Origin: Acidobacteriota bacterium
Lineage (GTDB): Bacteria > Acidobacteriota > Vicinamibacteria > Vicinamibacterales > 2-12-FULL-66-21
Length of the DNA: 21,514 nucleotides
Direction of reading: 5' to 3'
Assembly: GCA_013362195.1 (NCBI GenBank)
Contig: JABFWM010000120.1
Location: forward strand, 1-21,514
The position numbers were made by a program, and so were the translations under genes. Below the pieces are notes generated by a model. That model had not been told where the DNA came from and ran no database searches. It worked only from the letters and a program-made list of their open reading frames with translations. Of this stretch, positions 8,054 to 17,194 are shown piece by piece; the stretch's first letter is position 1; each line of letters begins with the position of its first letter.

Positions 8054-8557
8054 CTACTGCGCCACGCCGAGCGCACGCTCCTCGACGGCGATGCGCTTCC
8101 GCATCAGCCACGCGAAGCCGCCGACGGCGAGGACGCCGGTGATGACCGCACGGCTCGCGACGCCGATTCCGACCAGCTCTCCCGCGACGGCGAGGTAATT
8201 GGGATGCCGCAGCCATCGATACGGTCCCGCGGTCGTCGTCACCGATCCGGGCGGCACGAGGACGCGAAAAGTCCACCGTTCCCCGAGGGTGCCGATCGCC
8301 CAGTACTTGAGGAGCTTCGCCGCGGCAAAGATCACGCCGCCGGCGATGAAGGCCCGATCGACGGCCGCGCCGCGCCAGAGTCCCTCGGCCAGCATGACGA
8401 GGAATGCGGCGGGATAGGCGATCTGCATGGCCTGGTAGACGTCGCCGGCCGGCTCGATCGCGCCGCGCGCGCGGAGCTGCCGGTCGTGCGCGGCGGACAG
8501 CCGCGCCTCGAACAGCATCGAGGCGAAGACAACAATCGCGAGAACCTCGGTGATCAT
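8054..8557 (-). CDS. Isoprenylcysteine carboxyl methyltransferase (ICMT)-family membrane methyltransferase
   Basis: The product is 167 residues, the usual short bacterial ICMT size, with about four to five membrane segments. The C-terminal catalytic signature is intact: TTAGPYRWLRHPNYLAVAGE (108-127, with R-H118-P-N-Y121) followed by a hydrophobic hairpin and RIAVEERAL (E159, E160), which forms the SAM-binding pocket. Bacterial members next to polyketide synthases O-methylate phenolic lipids (SrsB of Streptomyces griseus is the known example). Here it follows a ketosynthase and a flavin oxidoreductase, so a small lipophilic phenol or acid is a plausible substrate (inference). ATG 8557 was chosen because it gives the normal N-terminus MITEVLAIVVFASMLFEARL. 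An 83-bp repeat-containing gap separates it from the oxidoreductase. Confidence 0.85.
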   Translation of the reverse strand: MITEVLAIVVFASMLFEARLSAAHDRQLRARGAIEPAGDVYQAMQIAYPAAFLVMLAEGLWRGAAVDRAFIAGGVIFAAAKLLKYWAIGTLGERWTFRVLVPPGSVTTTAGPYRWLRHPNYLAVAGELVGIGVASRAVITGVLAVGGFAWLMRKRIAVEERALGVAQ

Positions 8558-8577
8558 GCGAACGCCTGGCGGACCGT

Positions 8578-8614
8578 CAGACCCGCCGCGTGACGCCGGG
8601 TCTGAAGACCCGGC
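8578..8614. repeat. Compound inverted repeat between oxidoreductase and ICMT-like genes
   Basis: GCCGGGTCT at 8595-8603 and AGACCCGGC at 8606-8614 form a perfect 9-bp inverted repeat with a minimal loop. CAGACCC at 8578-8584 can instead pair with GGGTCTG at 8598-8604, so two mutually exclusive hairpins are possible. The pattern looks like a dispersed palindromic (REP-like) element. It lies in the 83-bp gap 8558-8640 and could also be a weak transcription or stability signal; no T-tract follows on either strand. Confidence 0.6.
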
Positions 8615-8640
8615 CTACAAGTACCATGAGCCCTGAGCCG

Positions 8641-9777
8641 TCACCGTCTGCCGACGTCGCCCGCGAAGGCAATGGTGCGGCGCAGCAGCGCCGGCGCGGT
8701 CGCCGCGGCAAAGCCTGCCGCCTCGAGCGCCCGCGGCGAGCCGACGAGACGACGAAGCGTCCGATTGAACCGCCACTTCGCCGCGAACTGACGGCGACGC
8801 AGACGCGCCAGCGTGCGATGCGGCGTGCGAAGGCGCCGCGCGCACCTCCCCAGCGCCACGTGCGCCGCGAGCTCGGCGCCGACGACGGCGAACCGCAGGC
8901 CATCGCCGGTGATCGGGTCGATGAATCCCGCGGCATCTCCCGCGAGCAGCAGTCCCGGCACCCCCGCCGCGCTGGCATCGAGCGCCAGCGGCCCCAGCAC
9001 GATGGGCGGCGCGATCATCCGCGCGTCCGCCATCCGCTCCGCGATCTGCGCATCGGATGCCAACGCCGCCCGCAGCACGGCCAGCGGATCCTTGAGCCCG
9101 CCGCGATCCGCCGTCACCAGACAGACGTTGGCCACGCCGCCCGGCAGCGGCGCAATGCCGATGTAGCGTCCGCGCCGCACGTGCATCTCGCCGTACGACG
9201 TCAGACCCAGCACGCCGTCGAAGTACGCGCCGATCGCCCAGCGCCGCGGCGCCGCAGGCTGGCGCGCCAGCTTCAGCGCGAGCGCGAGCCGCGAGCGGCG
9301 CCCGTCGGCGGCAATCACCAGCGGCGACGGGATCCGCACATCCCGTCCGTCCCTGCCGGCGACGACGATCCCGCGTACGACGCGCCCTCCGGTCGGGTCG
9401 ACGAGCGGCGCGCGCACGAGCACCCCCTCTTCGACGCGTGCTCCGGCCGCGATGGCTTCTTCGAGCAGCGCCTGATCGAGATCGCGGCGCGACAGCGCGA
9501 GGCCGTGCGCGCCGTCGCCATAGTCGCCGCACACCCGCACGTCCCGCTCGCCCGTGACGATCATGCCGTGCACGTCGAGGGCGCGCGATTCGAACCGCGA
9601 CGCGAGCTGCAGCCGCCGCAGCGCCGCCACCGTGCCCGGGTTGATCGTGTCGCCGCACAGTTTGTCGCGCGGGAACCGGGCGCGGTCGACGACCAGCACG
9701 CGGGCGCCGCCGCGCGCCAGCAGCGTCGCCGCGACGCTGCCCGCCGGTCCCGCCCCGCACACGATCACGTCAAACAC
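8641..9777 (-). CDS. FAD-dependent oxidoreductase, geranylgeranyl reductase / aromatic hydroxylase-like family
   Basis: The 378-residue product has an N-terminal dinucleotide-binding fold starting MFDVIVCGAGPAGSVAATLL (G8-x-G10-x-x-G13). The C-x-G-D segment KLCGDTINPG, typical of geranylgeranyl-reductase-like flavoproteins, lies near residues 43-52. The second FAD motif PGLLLAGDAAGFIDPITGDG is in the C-terminal third. Members either reduce isoprenoid double bonds or oxidise aromatic or polyketide substrates. Next to a ketosynthase and ICMT-like methyltransferase, a role in oxidative tailoring is likely (SrsC of the alkylresorcinol pathway is an analogous flavoprotein), but the reaction cannot be read from sequence. 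The GTG start at 9777 is six bases after the ketosynthase stop, with no strong Shine-Dalgarno, suggesting coupling. The C-terminal 100 residues are Arg-rich, without a membrane segment. Confidence 0.87.
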   Translation of the reverse strand: MFDVIVCGAGPAGSVAATLLARGGARVLVVDRARFPRDKLCGDTINPGTVAALRRLQLASRFESRALDVHGMIVTGERDVRVCGDYGDGAHGLALSRRDLDQALLEEAIAAGARVEEGVLVRAPLVDPTGGRVVRGIVVAGRDGRDVRIPSPLVIAADGRRSRLALALKLARQPAAPRRWAIGAYFDGVLGLTSYGEMHVRRGRYIGIAPLPGGVANVCLVTADRGGLKDPLAVLRAALASDAQIAERMADARMIAPPIVLGPLALDASAAGVPGLLLAGDAAGFIDPITGDGLRFAVVGAELAAHVALGRCARRLRTPHRTLARLRRRQFAAKWRFNRTLRRLVGSPRALEAAGFAAATAPALLRRTIAFAGDVGRR

Positions 9778-9783
9778 GAGCGC

Positions 9784-11064
9784 CTACACCGCGCCGAGCA
9801 CGATCGCGCTGTTCTTCGAACCGAACCCCAGGCAATTACAGAGCGCCGCCGCCGGCCGCGCCTCGCGCCCGACGTTGGGGATGAAATCCAGATCGCAGTC
9901 GGGATCGCGCTCGCGCTGATTGATCGTCGGCGGCAGGAATCCACGCGACAGCGCCAGCGCCGAGGTCACGATCCCGGCCGCGCCGCTCGCCCCCTGCGGG
10001 TGGCCGATCATCGACTTGGTCGATGATCCCGGCACCGCGTCGGCTCGCGATCCCAGCACCGCGCGGACGCAGCGCGATTCGACGGCATCGTTCAGCACCG
10101 TCGACGTGCCATGGAAGTTCACGTAGCCGATCTCGTCGATCGCGCGGCCCGAGCGGTCGAGGGCCAGCCGCATCGCACGGACGATCTGCTCGCCGTCGGG
10201 ATCCATCTGCACGCGATGGAACGCGTCGCAGGTCGACGCGTAGCCGTCGACCGAGGCGTAGATCCGCGCGCCCCGCGCCCGCGCACGCTCCTCGCGCTCG
10301 AGCACCACCATCCAGGCGCCTTCGCCGAGCACGAACCCGTCCCGTCCGCGATCGAAGGGCCGCGAGGCCTCTCCGGGGGTGTCGTTGTAGCGCGTCGCGA
10401 CCGCGCGCATTCTCGAGAACCCGAAGATCATGCCGGGCGTCACGCACGCGTCGGCGCCCCCCGACACCATCACCTCGGCCTCGCCGCTGCGGATCATCGA
10501 AGCGGCGTAGCCGATCGCATCCGTGGAGCTCGTGCAGCCGGTCGACACGACGTGGCTGATGCCATACAGTTCGAGCGCAATCGAGATTTCGCTCGAGATC
10601 ATCCCGACGATGGAGATCGGGATGGCGTAGGGCGTGACGCGCTTCCAGCCGTCGGTGAAGAATTCGTAATACTGCCGCTCCGCGACGTCGATCCCGCCGG
10701 CGCCGCTGCCGACGAGCACCCCGGCATCCGGCTCGTTGAGACAGAGTCCCGCGTCGTGCCACGCTTCGCGCGCGGCAATGACGCCAATCAACGAGGCGCG
10801 GGAATACCGTCGCGGGTCGGCATGGCCGCCGCCATGGCCCCGCCCGTTCGCCCGCCTCTCGATCACCGCCGCATCGTCGATCGTGACCGGCGGCACCGGC
10901 GCTGCGACGGTGCACGGGAACGGGGACGCATCGAAGTCGGTGATTGGCCGCGTCGCGCTGCAGCCGCGGCTGACGTGAGACCAGAAGCGCTCGCGTCCGA
11001 CGCCGTACGGCGACACGACGCCGATGCCCGAGATGACCACCCGCGGCCGGCCGTTGACGCCCAT
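9784..11064 (-). CDS. Beta-ketoacyl synthase, KAS II / type II polyketide KS-alpha-like
   Basis: The 426-residue product has the length of FabF and KS-alpha proteins. It begins near VVISGIGVVSPYG and keeps the full catalytic set: C177 in VVSTGCTSSTDAIGYA, H318 in YVNFHGTST, K350 in TKSMIGHPQGASG and H355 in the same segment. TGCTS around the cysteine, instead of the FabF-type TACAS, and the SVDGYASTCDAFH region resemble KS-alpha subunits of aromatic type II polyketide synthases. It should therefore condense malonyl units, not merely decarboxylate them. A Gly/His-rich loop RANGRGHGGGHADPRRYS (71-88) is longer than usual. No chain-length factor, ACP or ketoreductase lies in the window, so it may act on primary-metabolism ACP or partners elsewhere. 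It starts the minus-strand cluster; AGGA just before ATG 11064 is a close Shine-Dalgarno. Confidence 0.9.
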   Translation of the reverse strand: MGVNGRPRVVISGIGVVSPYGVGRERFWSHVSRGCSATRPITDFDASPFPCTVAAPVPPVTIDDAAVIERRANGRGHGGGHADPRRYSRASLIGVIAAREAWHDAGLCLNEPDAGVLVGSGAGGIDVAERQYYEFFTDGWKRVTPYAIPISIVGMISSEISIALELYGISHVVSTGCTSSTDAIGYAASMIRSGEAEVMVSGGADACVTPGMIFGFSRMRAVATRYNDTPGEASRPFDRGRDGFVLGEGAWMVVLEREERARARGARIYASVDGYASTCDAFHRVQMDPDGEQIVRAMRLALDRSGRAIDEIGYVNFHGTSTVLNDAVESRCVRAVLGSRADAVPGSSTKSMIGHPQGASGAAGIVTSALALSRGFLPPTINQRERDPDCDLDFIPNVGREARPAAALCNCLGFGSKNSAIVLGAV

Positions 11065-11081
11065 GTTCCTATAATCCCATC
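11065..11081. promoter_or_regulatory. 17-bp divergent intergenic region with -10 box TATAAT (11070-11075, plus strand)
   Basis: Only 17 bases separate the ATG of the ketosynthase (11064, minus) from the ATG of the membrane methyltransferase (11082, plus). TATAAT at 11070-11075 ends six bases before the plus-strand ATG, so transcription would start at or next to the A of ATG, giving a leaderless mRNA. For the minus gene, a weaker CATGAT lies within the first codons of its divergent partner, and AGGA precedes the ATG. Promoter elements of both genes must extend into the opposite coding region. Confidence 0.55.
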
Positions 11082-11810
11082 ATGACGCGACGACCCGGCA
11101 TCGGCGCGCTCGTCTTCGCCTGGACGGGAGCGGCGCTGTTCCTGCTCTCGCTCCTCGTCTTCGTCTTCCTTTATTTATATGGCATTGTCTTCCGTCCTGC
11201 GCCGGACGGCTCGGCGCCGCTGCCGGCGGCGGTCGCCGACATCGCGCTGTTCTCCGTGTTTGCGCTCCATCACTCGCTGTTCGCGCGGGCGCGAGTGAAG
11301 CGCGCCGTCACACGCATACTCCCTTCCTGTCTCGAGCGGTCCGCCTTCACCTGGATGGCCAGCCTGCTCTTCCTGATCGTCTGCCTGGCGTGGCAGCCCG
11401 TCGACGGCACCGTGTATGCGTTGCGTGGCGGCCTTCGGGTGATCGGCTTTGCCGTGCAGGCGGCCGGTGTGACGCTGACCCTTGCGGGGTCGTCCGCGAT
11501 CGACATCCTCAATCTCGCCGGCGTGCGTCCCGTGCTGCTCGCGCGGTCGGGACGGACGTCGGCGCACGCCAGCCTGAAAGTGGACGGCGTCTACGGCGTC
11601 GTGCGACACCCGCTGTATTTCGGCTGGGCGCTTTTCGTGTTCGGCGCGCCCGACATGAACGCCACCCGGCTGCTCTTCGCCATCGTCAGCACGGCCTATC
11701 TCGCCGTGGCGATCCCGTTCGAAGAGCGATCGCTCGTCGACGCGTTCGGGGATCGCTATCGCGACTATCAGCGCACGACGAAATGGCGGCTCGTGCCGGG
11801 CATCTGGTAA
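11082..11810 (+). CDS. ICMT/NnrU-like membrane methyltransferase (MddA-like)
   Basis: The 242-residue product has about five to six membrane segments. LFSVFALHHSLFARARVKR (56-74) matches the NnrU/MddA-type second-helix motif. A WQP segment follows, then the catalytic end GVYGVVRHPLYFGWALF (RHPLY 175-179), and finally IPFEERSLVDAFGDRYRDYQ (EER 214-216). This is the layout of methanethiol S-methyltransferase MddA and related proteins, which methylate small thiols or lipophilic substrates with SAM at the membrane. Substrate here is unknown. It is a second, non-homologous-length ICMT-fold enzyme within 3 kb, divergent from the ketosynthase, so it may share regulation with that cluster. Alternatively it is a stand-alone volatile-thiol methyltransferase. 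No Shine-Dalgarno is needed if the mRNA is leaderless, as the adjacent TATAAT suggests. Confidence 0.8.
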   Translation: MTRRPGIGALVFAWTGAALFLLSLLVFVFLYLYGIVFRPAPDGSAPLPAAVADIALFSVFALHHSLFARARVKRAVTRILPSCLERSAFTWMASLLFLIVCLAWQPVDGTVYALRGGLRVIGFAVQAAGVTLTLAGSSAIDILNLAGVRPVLLARSGRTSAHASLKVDGVYGVVRHPLYFGWALFVFGAPDMNATRLLFAIVSTAYLAVAIPFEERSLVDAFGDRYRDYQRTTKWRLVPGIW

Positions 11811-11875
11811 CGACCGCCGGTGCACCGCCGATCACGGAGAGAGTTCGGGCGGATCGGGCGGCGGGAATGGTTTGC

Positions 11876-11881
11876 TAGACT
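11876..11881 (+). promoter_or_regulatory. Candidate extended -10 box (TGC-TAGACT) for the M28 peptidase/Lon operon
   Basis: TAGACT at 11876-11881 is preceded by TGC, an extended -10 arrangement. It lies 23 bases before the GTG at 11905, in the 94-bp gap after the membrane methyltransferase gene. A start about 7 bases downstream would give a short leader of 16-22 bases. No clear -35 is visible. Prediction is tentative. Confidence 0.35.
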
Positions 11882-11904
11882 CGTAGTGGAACACCGGGCA
11901 AACA

Positions 11905-13473
11905 GTGAACGTGAAACGAACCCTCGCGCTCCTCGTGGTCTGGACCGCGCTCGTCGCGTCGGGTCCGGCAGCGGTCCGGCTGCCGAGCGGCGCGGAACAC
12001 GCCGTCGAGGCCATGTCGAACGAGGCGCTGCACGACATGGTGGCGACGCTCGCGAGCGATGCCTTCGCGGGACGCGGCGTCGGGCACGCCGGCAACCGCG
12101 CCGCGGAGGAATATATCGCGCGCACGTTCGAGCAGCGCGAGGTGCCGCCGGGCGCCGCCGACGGATCGTACTTCCAGGCCGTCGATCTGTTCCGGCCGAC
12201 GCTCACCGCCGACGCGCAGGTCACGATCGTGGATGAGGCCGGCTCGCGAGTCGCGGCGTTCACCGCGGGCCCGGATTTCTATCCTCTGCCCGAGACCGGC
12301 GATCGCGTCGCCAGCGGCCGGGTTGTGCTTGCCGGCTACGGCATCACGGCGGCGTCCGCCAAGCACGACGATTACGCGGGACTGGACGTGCACGGCGCGA
12401 TCGTCCTCGTCCGGGACGCGGCGCCCGCTGCGCTCGCGGCGAAGCTGAATGAGGACGACCGCGCAGAGCTGACGAGCATCGAACGGAAGATAAAGGATGC
12501 CGAAGCGCATGGCGCCGCGGGATTGATCGTCGTCCGCGGCTACATGCCCGAAATGCGGTCAGTGTGGCCCGACCGGCCGTCGGTACGATCGGCGGCGTAC
12601 CGGCTCACGGCGGACCTGCGCTTGCATCCTGCTCCCGTGGGCGCCCTCGACGACAAGGCGGCTGAGCCGATCCTGCGGGCGCTCGAAGCCCGACAGCGAT
12701 TGTCCGCGACGTTCGTGCCCGGCCTCGCGCCGGAGCCTGTGACCGTGCACAACGTCCTCGGCTTGATCGAAGGACGCGACGCGCGCCGCCGTCATGAAAT
12801 GGTGGTCGTCGGCGCGCACCTCGATCACGACGGCGTCGATGCGGACGGGCGCATCTACAACGGCGCGGACGACAACGCGTCGGGGACGGCGGCCGTCATC
12901 GCGGCGGCGGGAGCGCTCGCGCGGGCGGCGGCGGCTGGCGATCGGCCGTCGCGGGCCGTGCTCTTTGCGCTGTGGAACGGGGAAGAAAAGGGATCGCTCG
13001 GCGCGGCACGCTTCGCCGCCGCGCCGGAGCCGCAGCGCCGCGTGATCGCGAACCTCAATCTGGACATGGTGGGCCGTGACGAAGACATCCCGGATCCGTC
13101 GGACTGGCGCTTCAGCGGGCTGCCGAAAATCGATGCGGAGTCGAGCCGCAACACCGTGCACCTGCTTGGCTATTCGTACTCGGCCGATCTCGCCGACGAG
13201 GTGCTGGACGCCAACCGCGCCGTCGGCCTCACGATCCGTGAAGACTACGACCGCGGCGCGCAGAACCTGCTGCAGCGCTCCGATCACTGGCCCTTTCTCG
13301 AACGCGGCATTCCCGCGATCTTTCTCACGACCGGGCTGCACCCGGACTATCACACGCCGCAGGACGACACCGAGCGGATCGACTTCGCGAAGCTGGCGCG
13401 CGTCGCGCGGCTGGCCGCGCGCGCCGCATGGATCGTCGCCGACGGTCCGGCACCGCAGATCCATCGCCGATAG
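11905..13473 (+). CDS. Secreted M28-family zinc aminopeptidase with PA-like insert
   Basis: The 522-residue product has a Sec signal peptide (MNVKRTLALLVVWTALVASG, probable cleavage near residue 23). A PA-type insert spans about residues 110-270 (VVLAGYGITAAS, GAIVLVRDAAPA, HGAAGLIVVRGY). The M28 catalytic domain follows from about 280. The co-catalytic zinc set is complete: H305 (VGAHLDHDG), D322 (NGADDNASG), catalytic E360 and ligand E361 (WNGEEKG), D387 (NLDMVGRDED) and H483 (DYHTPQDD). Such enzymes remove N-terminal residues from peptides outside the cytoplasm. GTG 11905 is used; GTG 11911 (MKRTLALL) would give an equally good signal peptide. It lies 10 bp upstream of lon, so co-transcription is likely. 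Substrate specificity cannot be told. Confidence 0.92.
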   Translation: MNVKRTLALLVVWTALVASGPAAVRLPSGAEHAVEAMSNEALHDMVATLASDAFAGRGVGHAGNRAAEEYIARTFEQREVPPGAADGSYFQAVDLFRPTLTADAQVTIVDEAGSRVAAFTAGPDFYPLPETGDRVASGRVVLAGYGITAASAKHDDYAGLDVHGAIVLVRDAAPAALAAKLNEDDRAELTSIERKIKDAEAHGAAGLIVVRGYMPEMRSVWPDRPSVRSAAYRLTADLRLHPAPVGALDDKAAEPILRALEARQRLSATFVPGLAPEPVTVHNVLGLIEGRDARRRHEMVVVGAHLDHDGVDADGRIYNGADDNASGTAAVIAAAGALARAAAAGDRPSRAVLFALWNGEEKGSLGAARFAAAPEPQRRVIANLNLDMVGRDEDIPDPSDWRFSGLPKIDAESSRNTVHLLGYSYSADLADEVLDANRAVGLTIREDYDRGAQNLLQRSDHWPFLERGIPAIFLTTGLHPDYHTPQDDTERIDFAKLARVARLAARAAWIVADGPAPQIHRR

Positions 13474-13483
13474 GTAACGTCTC

Positions 13484-16006
<2,523 letters not shown>

Positions 16007-16007
16007 C

Positions 16008-17111
16008 GTGCGCGGCGTCGCGTTCTACATTTCAGGCCACGGCTTCGGCCACGCCTCGCGCCAGGTGCAGATCGTCAATGCGCTCGGCCTCCGGCTGCCC
16101 GGCGTCCCGATCCTGCTTCGCACGGCCGCCGCGCCATGGCTGCTGGAACGGACGGTCGCTCCGCCCGTCACGCTGGACGCGGCGCCATGCGACACCGGCG
16201 TCGTCCAGATAGACGGCCTCCGCCTGGACGCGCGCGCGACCATCGAGCAGGCGCGCGACTTCCATCGCACGCTCGACGAGCGGGCGTCGCGTGAAGCGGC
16301 GACGCTCTACGACCATGACGTCGCGCTGGTGCTCGCCGATGCGCCGCCGCTGGCGTGCGCGGCCGCGGCCGTCGCCGGCATTCCGTCGGTGGTCGTCTCC
16401 AACTTCACGTGGGACTGGATCTACCAGGGATATCGCGAGCACCTCGGTCTCGCGCCGCACCTGCTGCCGGCGATCGAGGCGGCGTATCGCCATGCCGAAG
16501 GCGCCTGGCGGCTGCCGATGCACGGCGGCTTTGCCACCTTCAGCCGCGACACCATCACGGACGTGCCGTTCGTGGCGCGGCACGCCACGCACGCCCGCGA
16601 GGAAACGCGGGACTGCCTGCGGCTTCCGCAGCAGCGCCGGCTGGCGCTGTCGTCGTTCGGCGGCTTCGGCGTGAACGATCTCGACCTCTCGTCGCTCGAC
16701 TGCCTGCACGAGTGCGACGTCGTGATCACGGGCCGGGAAGAGGGCCGGACGTTCGGCCGCGGCCTCCACTACGTCGACGAGGCCGACATCTACGATCGCG
16801 GATTGCGCTACGAGGATCTCGTGCACGCCGTCGACGTCGTCGTCACCAAGCCGGGCTACGGCATCATCTCGGAGTGCATCGCGAACGACACCGCCATCGT
16901 CTATACGTCGCGGGGCCGCTTCGCGGAGTACGACGTCCTCGTGCGCGAGATGCCGCGATACCTGCGGTCCGCGTATCTGAGCCAGGATCAGCTGCTCGCC
17001 GGCCGCTGGCGCGCTGCGATCGACACCGTGCTCGCGCTGCCCGATCCGCCCGAGCATCCCCGCACCGACGGCGCGCACGTGATCGCGGAAATGATCGCCG
17101 GCCACGTCTGA
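16008..17111 (+). CDS. GT-B glycosyltransferase-like protein resembling the N-terminal domain of plant L-arabinokinase
   Basis: The 367-residue product starts with the MurG-like N-terminal loop FYISGHGFGHASR (6-18). The stretch VVVSNFTWDWIYQGY (128-142) closely resembles the SNFSWDFIY block of the glycosyltransferase-like half of plant L-arabinokinase. The C-terminal donor-site motif TKPGYGIISE (280-289) is also intact. No GHMP sugar kinase domain is fused, and none is encoded in the window. It probably transfers or binds a nucleotide sugar in the cytoplasm; donor and acceptor are unknown. The GTG at 16008 is one base after the lon TGA, so translation is probably coupled. An 83-bp gap with a hairpin follows before the M24 peptidase gene. 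Fold call is firm, biochemical role is not. Confidence 0.75.
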   Translation: MRGVAFYISGHGFGHASRQVQIVNALGLRLPGVPILLRTAAAPWLLERTVAPPVTLDAAPCDTGVVQIDGLRLDARATIEQARDFHRTLDERASREAATLYDHDVALVLADAPPLACAAAAVAGIPSVVVSNFTWDWIYQGYREHLGLAPHLLPAIEAAYRHAEGAWRLPMHGGFATFSRDTITDVPFVARHATHAREETRDCLRLPQQRRLALSSFGGFGVNDLDLSSLDCLHECDVVITGREEGRTFGRGLHYVDEADIYDRGLRYEDLVHAVDVVVTKPGYGIISECIANDTAIVYTSRGRFAEYDVLVREMPRYLRSAYLSQDQLLAGRWRAAIDTVLALPDPPEHPRTDGAHVIAEMIAGHV

Positions 17112-17117
17112 CCCGTT

Positions 17118-17139
17118 CCGGCGCTCGTGAGCGCTCCGG
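17118..17139 (+). other. Hairpin in the gap between the glycosyltransferase and M24 peptidase genes
   Basis: GCGCT (17121-17125) and AGCGC (17130-17134) form a 5-bp stem with a CGTG loop; flanking CCG and CGG can extend it past a bulge. No T-run follows, so it is not a standard terminator. It may be an attenuator or a short dispersed repeat upstream of the separate M24 promoter. Confidence 0.4.
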
Positions 17140-17162
17140 CGGTCGCACGTGAGTCCTCGTGA

Positions 17163-17190
17163 TACAACGGTATTCACACTTCACAAGGAG
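17163..17190 (+). promoter_or_regulatory. Possible -10 (TGA-TACAAC) and strong ribosome binding site of the M24 peptidase gene
   Basis: TACAAC at 17163-17168, preceded by TGA, is a modest extended -10 candidate. AAGGAG at 17185-17190 lies four bases before the ATG at 17195. This is the best Shine-Dalgarno in the window, and it decides the start over the upstream in-frame GTG at 17159. The -10 call is weak, the ribosome binding site is clear. Confidence 0.55.
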
Positions 17191-17194
17191 CCGC

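Noticed and set aside
11054..11059. TTGACG as a -35 box for the leaderless methyltransferase gene
   Set aside because: It is only 10 bases from TATAAT at 11070, too close for a sigma-70 type promoter, and it lies in ketosynthase codons.
17159..17194. Upstream GTG start for the M24 peptidase (adds 12 residues)
   Set aside because: The strong AAGGAG lies before ATG 17195, and the Tat motif is normally placed within the first few residues.
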